Positions 17,601 through 29,600 of a stretch of DNA of 64,000 nt are shown here, piece by piece (the stretch's first letter is position 1; every line of letters begins with the position of its first letter). A program made the position numbers and the translations under genes. The notes under the pieces are model-generated. The model was given only the letters and a program-made list of their open reading frames with translations, made no database searches and had not been told where the DNA came from. The DNA comes from Sitta carolinensis (Eukaryota > Chordata > Aves > Passeriformes > Sittidae): contig CM063289.1 in assembly GCA_032173965.1 (NCBI GenBank), positions 26,995,690-27,059,689 on the forward strand. The letters run 5' to 3'.

Positions 17601-20600
17601 TGACAGACTCGCTGGGATAAGCACCAGCACAGCAAAAGGTGCTTAATTATTAAGTCCAAGCCCATATCTTTGCTTAGCTTTAAACTTTTCTGTGTTAATT
17701 GAAGTTGTTCTCCTCTGACCCAACAACTAGAGGGGTTACCCAGGTTTCTCTGGAGTGAAAATTCCTGAGGGAAGGGCAGCATTAGCCAGAAGCACTGCAG
17801 TGACCATTAAAGGAGACATCGGGGGCACCTTCTGAGCCACGCTGCATCACACATTTCTACTGTGTGTGTCCTTGAGGAGGACGGTCCATGGCACAACTCC
17901 TGCCTGAAGTTTAGAAAGGGTTGCAAATCTACACAGCAATTTTCTTGTAAAGTATCTGCAAGAAACCTAGGGCCTCCCCCGGGGGTAATTACCCCTGAAC
18001 AAGGACCATTAAAAACCCTTTATGTGCCTCAGCACTCTTAATTCTGCACGTGGGATCAATAGAGAGATCACAGAAAGGCTGGTTTGGGGATTAAGACCCT
18101 GACCTCTGAAACCTGTGAATTTTTGTCCCAAATGTCCTGAAATTCCTTGGCAGCCCCAGCGAGATGCACTGCTCCCTTTGTGAATCAGCAAGAGGGTTTA
18201 ATTGTGCAGAGGGGCAAAGAAGGGGCAGGGATGTGCTTCCCAGGGGGTGGGGATGTGCATGATCCATCTGGGAACATGCTCCCCTCTGGATGGAGAAGCT
18301 GCTGCTGTCTCCACCCTCGGACAGCTTGCAGAGAAATGACACTTCCCTCTTTGAATAACCATCCTGTCACCTCCAGGGGGTTCAGCTTTCCTCTTTTTCC
18401 TCCCTCTCTGTCACACACAGGCTCTACATCCACATGGAAGCTGGACTGGGATGCAGATGCCGGCCAGTGCAAGCCTCCCATCCGTAAGGGGAAAGCAGAT
18501 GTGCAGCAACACCTTATTATTCCTCCCACAGCACAGAGCTGCACTCCAAGCAATCATGTGCCACGTATGCCTTTCCCAAAGGCTGTGTCAATTCCTTACA
18601 AAGGCAGCTTTTTACTGCAGGAGGGTAGGGAACCACACAAAACACAACTAAACCTCACGTTACACCTCTTAATCCATTTGGGAAGCTCAGGCAACGCATA
18701 AACCCGAGGCTGCAAAACTCATTGGTTTTATAACACGCCCCGTGGAAGTGAGCATCCTGAGAGGCTACATAAAAAAGAGCAGGTTGCAAGTTAGTTACAG
18801 CACATCAGGTTCTTCTCTAGCCTTCTGTGATCTCCAATGTGAGCGTTTTGTCCTGTTTTATGGGGACAATTTGTCCCCTGAGCATCACCTCTCTTGGCAC
18901 ACACAGAAAAGGTGCCAATTCTCAGCTGCAGCTGAGCAACACTTTTAATCAAGAGAAGGCAAGTGAGACTGTCCTGAGTGCTTGGTGCAGGAGGAGGGCA
19001 GTAACTTCCAAAGGATGGAGGGTGCTACAGGAGGAAAAATCCCCCTCGCTGCTTTGGGATTTAATTTTGGTAATGACTTTTTGCTCCCTAAGTGTCAGCC
19101 AAAGGGGAAGGAGGGAGGAAGAAGGGAAGAAACCCACCCACACAACAACTTTTCTGCAGTTGAGTCAGGAAAATGGAAAAAAAAAAGGCTTCCAGCCAGT
19201 ACTTGGCATGTGAGATCAAGCCTGAATGGTCAGAATTTCAAAATACAGGCAAAGAAATTGCAACTTACTCTGGTTTTGCTGGGTTATCACCCCCAATCTC
19301 AACATCTTCATATGTTTCCTCGTAGCTGTTTCCTGAAACTTAAATCCAAGGCATGCCATTAGGACAAGCCCTGTTCAGTAGCAATAAGGTGAGGTTTGCT
19401 GGACAAATTGCACCCAGACCTTTTACATTTTTCTCTTACAGAGGTTTCAGGGCTGCTCAAATGAATTCCATGCTAGACATGTATACTACTCCCCACTGGT
19501 TTTAATGGGGATTCAGAGCAACCTGGCCAGAATGAGACACTGTAGATGCTGAAAGTGAAACCAAACCATTCCCAGCATCTCCCAGGGACCAGCCCAAATT
19601 AAAAGCAGCTTCTGTTTGAGCTTCCCCACTTACTGCTGTCTGAAGTGAAGGAACTCGAGGCATCTGAGCCGTGGCTGCTGGAAGACACAAGTGTGATAAA
19701 GGGGGTTTGCTGCAGGGGAGATTTTAAATGACATTTCACAGACACAGGCACTGCAGGAGCCCAGGTTCACACTCACAGCCTGTCCTGAAACTCCTCAATG
19801 TCATCGTAGATGTCCTCTGGTGCCTGCAGAGACTGCCAGGGGTTTTGGTCCAAGGCTGCTCCTTCTGGCTTTGGAGCACCAGCACCCACACTGTGCCCTG
19901 GAAATGAGAAAGGAACTTTGCTTTAGGGGCTTTTCTGAGGAAACCCTCAAGGGAAAGGACAACTGGTGAGGTTTACACAACAAAGAAGAGCCTACAGATA
20001 TATTTTCCATTCCGGGAGTCCAGGAAATTCTCTGCTCCGAGACACTTCAAGAAACAAAAGTGAAAGATTTTCAAAGTTTTCAGCTTTAAAATTTTTAAAA
20101 GCCGTAAAAATACTTTATGTTTAAAAAACTTAAAAATCTGTCGATTTTTTTCAATTGTGGCAGCTCTGACCCAAATCTTCCTCACCTAAAAGCATTTAAG
20201 AGATTATTCTTGGATTTCCAGAGAAGTGATTGGAGGGAAAGCTTGGCATGGTTGGTGGAAATGTTAAGATCCAAATAATGAACCAGTCCGTTGGACTACA
20301 CCTGTAAATCAACACCTTGGAAAGGACCCAAGGAGGGTGAGCATCCCTGAGATGGATTTCACTGAGGGCTGGAATCCAGCCTGGGAGTTGCATCTCATGA
20401 GGTTAGAAACAGATTATTACTGGAGAACTCTTAAGTGGCAATGTTAAAACCTTCAAATTGATTTAAGAGAGTTGGAGCAATGCAGAAACACAGGCATGCA
20501 AATAAAAGCAGGTAGTGCTTGAAAATGGACATGGGGAGTGTCCCAGGCCAGGCTGGACAGGGCTTGGAGCATCCTGAGCTTGTGGTAGGTGTCTCTGCCC

Positions 20601-23600
20601 ATGGCAGGGTGTGAATGAGAGGAATTTTTAGGTCACTCCAATCCAAACCATTCTGACTCATGCAGTAGCTCTTGCTGGACACAGGCACCAACTCAATATG
20701 GTCCAGCTAAAGACCAAAACTTCTGCAAAACATCCAAACTCCACAAATAAGAAAAGCAGGGAGGATGGACCAAGAAATTCTCCAAATCAGCCTCTCCGTT
20801 GGAGCAGGAGGCTCACCAGGACTACTTTGGAAAAAAAAAAAATCCCAACAGAAATTACCTCCAGCTGTTCAAAGGTCAAGCAAACCAGCAGGATCTTTTA
20901 CAGAAACAGACACCAACCAAACCAGAAAATGATTATGAGGTGATTTAAAATAATAAAAAAAAAAAAAAATACCTGAGAACCACACCAATAAAAATATCCA
21001 CGGTCACAGTCAATTTACACTTTCTCCTTCACACTCCTGGGCTGTCCAGAGAGCCCAACAGAGCTACTTTTCTCTCTTTCATCTTTGAAATGCTGCCATA
21101 TCACACCAGTGGCTGGCAGAGCCTTTGCAGAACAGGACCCGTGAACATTTATAGCTGGAGAGGCAGAGTTGTGCTTACAGAGGGGATGTGATTGGGTTTA
21201 ACTGTGCAGCTGAGGTGCCTCTCAGCAGCTCTGGCCACTGCCTCAGAGCATCCTGAGAGCAGGAGCCCAGAGTCAGCCTGGCACCATGAGACAGAGCGAG
21301 GAGCTATGCATGGAGCTGTGCTAACATCTATGCACCCGTAAGAGTATCAATTATCTGTGGACTTAAAGCAGCTTCACATCCTTCTCCATCAGCCTTCCAG
21401 GCTGGAGCAGCTGAGTGATGAACAAGCAAAAGGCAAAGTGGAAAACCCCTGGGATTAAGGGCTCAAATTTCAACAGCTTCTGAAAGAGACGGAGGACAGA
21501 AGGAAAAGAAACATCCTAAAATAATTATTAAAATTAACCTCAAGGATACAATACCCATCTCAGCGAGGGACAGAGACTGCAGGCTCTCATCCTGCTCACG
21601 GGTATTTCTACCCCAAGCCTTGGCCAGCCCCTTTCCTGAGACTCCATAAATTAAAGGAGCAGAGGAGATGGATTTCAGCTCTCACGGATAAGGGCAATCT
21701 GCTAGAAAAACAAACACCTTGGCTGGAGCCATGCAGACGGTTAACCACCTTAGGAAGCTATTTGCACAGCCAAAATAAATGATTCAGACCAGAATACAAA
21801 CGCTCATGCAACCTTTTGCCCTGGTTTAACTAAATTGGTTCAAGAGCCGCATGCAAATTTAACGTTATTTCCCAGATGGAAGAGACATTTGGGCAGCAGA
21901 TGGGGCTGGGGGTTGAGGAAACACTCAGTGGTGCAGTGAGATACTCACAGTGCTCTGCTCTGTCTTTTGCCAGCCCTGGTGGGGTTGGATGTGCTGCAGG
22001 GTGGGGACTGGTCACATCCTGCCTGCCCTGCAGAGCCTTCAGCCCACCTCTGCCCTCTGCCTTGGCATGGCTGCTGGGAGACATGGATTCATTTCCACCT
22101 GGCTGGGATCAGACATTTGGTTTGGTCAATGCAGCCCTTAGACACAGCTTTCTGATATCTATTTCTACTATACACCTATGCACCCATAAGGATATCAGTT
22201 ATCTGTGGACTTAAAACAGTTTCACACCCTTCTCCATCAGCCTTCCAGGCTGGAGCAGCTGAGTGATGAACAAGCAAAAGGCAAAGTGGAAAACCCCTGG
22301 GATTAATGGCTCGAGTTTCAACTGCTTCCCAAAGACAGGGAGGACAGAAAGAGAAGAGACATCCTGTAACAATTATTAAAATTAACCTCAAGGATACAAT
22401 ACCTTGAAAATTTTGTTCTCTTCCAGTTTTGTTCTTTCATGACTTGGTTTTCCCCCTTTTTCATCCTCTATTAGAGCTCTTTCAGCACTGAAATGTTCAG
22501 AAATGAGAGAGATCTCAGCACACAGACACTTCCCAAAGTCACAAACACATTGCCTTGTGACAGTGCCCAAATAAGTAGCTAATTTTCCCTCTGAATGAGG
22601 GAGGTGCCCAAATGACCACCAGTAAAGTGAGAGCAGATCCAAATCTAAAGGCTAGTGGTAACTCAGGGATACTACAAATCATTCTTGGAAGAGAGACAAA
22701 TGAATATGATTGTTTCCTCACAGCAGGAAAGGACGAAATAGATCCATTTGTGGTGGCACCTGGATCACACCATGTGCCTCTCACCACACTGTACTGAGAT
22801 TTAGGGAGAAGAAACAGGAACAGGATGCAGGACTTGATACCCTTTTTCTCCCAGCATCAAAATGTTTCCCACAAAAGTGACCCCTTTTTATCACTTAACT
22901 CTTAAATCACCACCAAAAAAACCCAGCCTTCAGACAGTGACCATAAATACACACCACAGGGGGCTCCAAGTGTGACATTTGTAGGGTGAAATTCAGAAAA
23001 GACCTTGCCTTGCCATGGACCTAGAACCAGGAGCCCCAGTTTGAGAGCCTCATAACTCTCCCTGTTTTCACTGTTCAGGTTTCAGTAGGAATAGACAGTG
23101 TAATTTTTTACAATCTCCCCTCCAGATATGCTTTAGAATGAAAACAATCTTAGAAACCATGAGTGCTGGCATGGAAAAGCGTCATCTATGCTGTCTTGGT
23201 CATGAAATATATGACATTTCTTTCTATTTACTGAGTGTTACAATATTCAGTTCCTAACCTGAATCAGTTGTGGGGCTAGAAGTTGTTTGAGAGAGAGGAA
23301 AGGAAATTACCTGGATTTGGCAAATGGAAAAATCTTCTGTTTCTAGAATAAAGAAGAGGAAAGCCTTCAGCCACTGTGCTTTTCTCAGCAGTCAAGCTTT
23401 CAAACAAGGCCTCAACTGTCAACTAGCATTTCAAGAAATATTTCTTTAGAAAGCCCAGAAGTATTTTATGTTTGGAATAGTCATCAGACAAGGATATTTC
23501 ATCTGCTTTGCAGGACAGGGAATGCACATATTGACAAACTATACAGGGATAACAAAGCAGTGCTAGGGTTGGACCAGTGAAGCTACTGGTCAGCATGGAA

Positions 23601-26600
23601 GCTATTACAGAAAGGAGAGCTTGCAGAGGAGGAAGTTTTTTAAATTTAAATAAAGATTTCCCAGCCTGCCATAAAATGAGACTCCAGCCAAGCCAGAGAA
23701 CTTCTATGCAAATCACAGAGGGATATATATGTTGGGGAAGCTGTGCTACTTCCCAGGCAGCTGCAAGCCAGGACTCAAAAGTGGAGTTTGACATTTTATA
23801 AAGAGCAGTTTCCCCTGTTTCAGCAGGGCCAGAGCTGAGAGCCAGGGCATGGACACCTCCTGGCAGGAGGTGATGGGTGCCCTCAGCTGAGCTGTGCCCA
23901 CCACACTTGTCCTTATGAGCCAGAACTCCAAGTGTGCTGCCAAGCCAAGCAGCCTGGCTCAGTTTTGCTTTCACAGCTTCACAGAAGGATTACCAGCACC
24001 AGCTCACTCTTGGCAGGAGATTTCCAGAACACTTCCATGGATATTTTTCTCCAAAAATTCACATTCTTGATATTGGTGCTTAACACTTGGTCTACCACCA
24101 GCATCCATCCAGCTGGGGTTCTCACTTCCTTACACTTCTGCAGTGGAGGTCAAGGGAACTGACTCTTCCCACTGATATATTTGGGAATCTCGTGAGCCTT
24201 TGTGTCCCCTCTGCAATTTCTTATTTAGAAATTCTTATTTAGTTTTTGTGAGTCTTCACAGACAACACACAGAGAAATTCTTGACAGGTAAGAAATACAG
24301 ATATTAGAAGTTTTCAAGACACTTACCTTGTGTTTTTGAGGCTCTGCCTTAGGTACTAGGAAAGATATTTATGAACAGATATTAATTTTCAGTACATGTT
24401 AAGGTCACTGCACTTTTAGGTGCAAAACTCAGCTTCAGTTGGGATGCTCAGCATCCAGGCCTTCACCATGTCCTACAGCCCCTTCCCTCTGCTATTTGAG
24501 CATGGGTTTACATGAGGGGGCTGCAGCACCAAGCCTGACTGGCCACAGTTCTCCAGGGATCTATGAAACCCCAGACCCCTCCAAGGGAGTTGCTGGACTC
24601 CTTTCCCACTGGGAGTTAAAATCCGTGCATATGGCAGAAATAACCTCCCCAAAAGAGGCAATGCAAATGTAAAAGCCGAGCAGTGGCACCTCAGATAGAG
24701 AAAATTATACTGGGAAAAAATACTGATGGACCTGGAAAAGTCCTGTAGTCTGTGCCCTTCTGTTCCCAAGAAGATGCTGAGGTTTCCCTCACTATCTTCT
24801 TTTCTTTCTCCTCTACATGGGTAATGTCTTATGATATTCCCCACTGAGTTTTACTATAAGCATCATTTTACCCCCAACATTTCAACTTTTTTTGGTCATT
24901 GCCCCAGAGTCCTCACACTGCACAGAGGAACAGGACAGTCATACTTGTTCTCCCAGACCAGTGTGCAGCTGCTTTTCTCAACAAGGAACTGTATTATTTC
25001 CTATTTTAAAGGCTTTTTTCCCCAGCTAGCATGTAATTCACCTCACAGTCCTGCTTTTCAAAGTACCTTCAATGACACACAAGGTTGTGGTGTCCCCAGA
25101 CTGATTCAGGTACATTGGGGTTTCTTCATAATTATTCCACTCTTCAAGTTGAGCACTGAGAAGATGAAAAAGAGAGAAAAGATTTTTTTTTCCTGTCCCT
25201 TTTAGTAGTATGAAAAAAAAAGAATATTCATCTTAAGGACAAGGAAATCAGGCTCTTTGATAGTGAGCCTACAAAAAAGCAAAGAGAAATCAGGAATTCC
25301 TCGGAGGGAGAGGAGACCTGTGGCAGATGCAGGGCTCAGCTGAACCTTCCCTCCAACTCCACACTCCCTCTGCTTGTCCTGTGGGAGGCCAGGCCACATT
25401 TAGAGGGCTCAAAGCACATCAGGAATCTTCCTAGCAGGGTTTCAGCCTCCTGCCTACAGCAATCCCTCAAGGAGAAACAGAACAAAGACCAAAACAAGAC
25501 CAAAAAAAACCCCAAGGAAACCGGAGCGCAGCGTTTTTTCAAGCCTACTGAGGTACTTTGAAATTGATAACAATTCCCACTTGCACTGTTTGGCACGTGG
25601 CTTCTCCTGGAAGGGAACAAAAGGGAAAGCAGAAATAGCAGAGGGGACATTTAAAGGTCCGGCTCTGAGCTTATCAAGCCACCCAGTGCATGCCAGCACT
25701 GTGAGTGGCACATGGCAGCCACAGGAGGAGGGAAAGCACCACAGCTCCAGCCCCACCAGCCTCCAGTGCTGGGCTCCCACTCCAGTCCCCATCTCCCCCT
25801 TCTCCTTTTTCCTCCCCTCCTCCAGAAACTCACAGTAGTGCCATCTGGGAGCTGATGCAGGGGGGAAACCCAGCATTCCTGAATTGCCCAGGCAAAGCCA
25901 CCAGGCTTCCCCTCCGCCCACAGAGGTGAAGTTTTGGCATTTTAGGAATGTACCAGGAAGCAGCAAACGAACAAGACACAGCTTGTAACACACGTGGGGG
26001 ACAGGGTAAGGTGGGCAAAGAGCACCTGGAAGAATTCTAGCAGGAACTCCCTTCTTCTAACTGCAAGTCCGTGGAAAACCTCAGGGAGGGTCTGTTTTCC
26101 CTGGAATCACCCTGATGACACCGCTTCAGCAGAGAAAGGGCTCAGGGCAAATCAGAACACGAGGAAAAAGAAGCTCAAGGTGCACTTTGACAGCAGTGAA
26201 GTCAGAGAAAGAAACAACCCCTGAAGTCAAGCAGAAGGCTGTGCTGCTCTCCCAGTTGATCCCCACACAAACAATCAGAGCTCAAGAACAGTCAGCACTA
26301 TGCCAGGGTCTCCAAGAGACCAGACTTCATTCCAGGTGAGGCTTCGAGGAGGGGAATTCCTGTCCCCAGACTGCTGTTTTTTGCTTTTATGCCAGAGTTA
26401 TTTAATTAATTTCCCCTGTTATCACGCAGTTAATATTTAACAAGTGACCTACTGTAAAGACCGTATCACAAGTGCTGGAGCAAGACAGCTAGTCCTGTTG
26501 CATGACATTGCAAGAAAAGCTTCTTGCAGTGCAGGACAGCTTTGGAGGAGGTAATTTTTTTGACCAGTTCTCTTCTGACAAGTACAGGTTAAAAGTTAAC

Positions 26601-29600
26601 CTGGCAGGAGCACCTCAGGATGTCAAGAACCACTTGCTGTTGATAGCTGGAGGAGTTGTTTGGACACAGAAAGTATTTTAAGAATTCCCCTATCTTTGCT
26701 TTGGTTTAGCTGTTCCATTTCCCCTTTTCACAACTACAACAAAACATGTGTATGAATGTTCTCCTCCACTTTTGCTGTTCTTGTACAAAACCCAGGCTGC
26801 TGCCCAACCACTCATGACAAGTCAGAGACCAGAAAAAGTCAGGATCTCCCTGCATACAAAAGAATTGTGTCTGCAAGGTATCTGAGCTGTTTCAGACAAA
26901 CTCAAATGATTTTGGACCACCCCTCAATAAAAACCTCACTTCAGCATGGGCTGGGATGGTGAGGGAGGGCAGTGGCTCCTGTGCCCTGGCTGTGCTGACT
27001 GCACAAACATGGGATCACAGAATCGTGCAGGAATACAAATTCCTTTGCTGCTGGCAAAGAAACCCCCAACGCCTGCTGGTGATGCCAGGGCTTTGTTTCA
27101 GCAACAGTTTTCAAAAGCATTTCTTGACTAAAAACACAAAATTTGAGTACATAACAGGACAGGAGGCAAAAACACCACACAGGGGGTGATGACTGTGCCA
27201 CTAAAGCAATGGCAGTGTTCTGCTTGCCACCAGCTGAACCAGACCTAAACACACAGGGATATGGCTCTCCATGAGGCTTTAAGAGCCCACGAGGGGTGAA
27301 ATTTTCTCCATTAGGAGAGGGTCATCCCAGCCAGCTTTGAGCTTGCCATGTAGGTTCACATAATCCCAGAATGGGTTGGGTTGGTAGGAACCTTAAAGAT
27401 GATCCAGTTCCAAACCCTCCCTCTCCCACAAGCAGGGACACCTTCCACTAGACCGGGTTGCTCAGGATCCCATCCCACCTGGCCTTGCACACTTCCACTT
27501 CCTTGAACAACCCCTGGAGCAAGCTGCTGCCTCCAGGAGTGGGACATTCCCCCCAGGCTGAACGGGAAAGGGGATGGGGATGTTCCCATCACCTGTGAGC
27601 CACACCTTGCCTCTCCCCAGGCTCACCTTTCAGGGGTCAGGTAATCCTCTTCTCCAGCAGCTGCACACAAAGACACAGAGGATTAGTGTTGGAAGGCAGC
27701 CCACGGGGGAGGTGTGACAGGGACAGCCCTTCCTCCCTGCACACAGGGCTGCCAGCAGAAACTGGGACCTGGCTCCCTTAATATGTCATTGTTATTTCAC
27801 ATTTCCAGGCAACAACCTCAGGCTTTCTAGAGACAGATAATACTGGGAGGGCACGGAGATGATGGCATGTAAATGCAACTAGTTGCTCCCAACAGATTAA
27901 AATATTTAGAAAAGGCAAGTAGGCTAGAAGAGAGTTTCAGTGACAAACTCTCTTTCCTTCTCATTCTTATTGAAGCCAGGGTGCACCAATAAGCACTGGC
28001 ACTGTAAAGCCAGAGAGACTTTAGCAGAGCCCTTCTTACAAAAGCAGCTCCCTTTGACTTCATCAAAAGTTGTGCCTAAAGATCTGGCTATAATTAAGGC
28101 TGTATCTATAAAGAAACACCACTTAGCAGCTTAATAAGTGGTCCAGAATATTCTATTATGCAACATCAATAGGGTTTTTATTATGGGAAGCTGAACTTTT
28201 GCATTTCTTGATGTCGGAACACTTAACGACATCGCCCTCTGTTGTATATAAAACAGAAGTGGGGGGGATTAGCAGACTATTTTCTAACAATTTTATTGTG
28301 CCTTCCCACAGTTGTGTGCTCCAGAGTCAAGGCATTTCCCATTGAAGAGGAGTGATAAAGAGCAGCTCAGCCACAGGCAGCTGCTGCTGCTTTACAGCCC
28401 AGCTGTAAACTGCTCTCAGCACGATGCAGTGGGGAGGGAAGCGGGTTTCTGAGCATGGGATGGCGTCCAGCCTGGAAAACAGATCCCTTTTCCAGATTAA
28501 GAGCAAAAATCGGCCCCACTGAAACTGCTGGGCCCTTATTAATGTTTGAGGAAGAAGTTATAAACAAGTACCAATGTCTGATTTCTGTGTGCTGGAAATC
28601 GCAGCCTTGCAGATGTCGATAAACTGCATGTTTTAATTCATTTTCTATAGAACAGATCTGGGGGAAAAAAGACTGAATATCTCTTACTTGTTTCATTTCC
28701 TCTGTGGACCAAAGGCACGGAGTTTTGGAAAGCACTGAGATCAACCTTTGGGGGTCTTGGAGGCTTCCCAGGGGCAGGACCCAGGGATTCAGCTGAAGGC
28801 AGCGGTTTAATCCTTGGCCACTTTCTCCCAGGGCTGTGAGACCATCTTCCTGCTCCAGGTTCTGATTCTGCTCCAGAGAAGCACAAGGACAGGCAGCAAT
28901 TAGCCCTGATTCAAGCAAAAATCCATGTGGGATCATTAGTTGTTATACTGACATTTCTAACCAGCTCTGCTCCTCCCAGTTTTGGTGTCCCCATCACACA
29001 GAGGGTCTCTCACCATGCTACCAGAATGGCAGAACACATGGAAATGTCCATTTTTACTGATTTTTACCACGTGAACTGTGTTGGGGTCTCAGCCTTCAAC
29101 TGCTCCCTTCCCCTGGGTTATAAAATGCCAGCCCAATTTTCTGTGCTGATAACAGTTTAATCTGCCAGGATTTAGGGCCATGGCTGTTTGCAGTGCTCAA
29201 TCCAGGGGAGGTGGCTTTCCAGGGAAAACAAAGACTTAAGGTTTTCAGTGCCCCGTCACCCAGTCATGTCAGCAAGGGGAACTTCACAGCCTCCCAGTTT
29301 CCCCGCACTAGTTTCTCTAAGAAATATATTCTCAGATCTTAAACATGACCTTTTGCAAAGCTGTGAGGGTGTGGGGTGGGGAGGGATTCAGATTTAAGCT
29401 CTTTTAATTAGAATTAAACTGACTGCAGACCAGCCAAACCTTTCACATCTGTGTGAAGTCACATTTACCTTGGGATTGCAAAGCACACCAAAACTAAGAT
29501 AATCTTCTGTCCTCAGTTTTCATCCTACTCTCAAAATGTGGACAATTTCTTAGAGTGTGTTTTAAAAAAATTGTTTTGGATATGGGGAATCCTCCCCTTA

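Noticed and set aside
28205..28234. Small inverted repeat GATGTCG...CGACATC
   Set aside because: A 7-bp stem is within chance for 64 kb and no RNA gene or element is associated.
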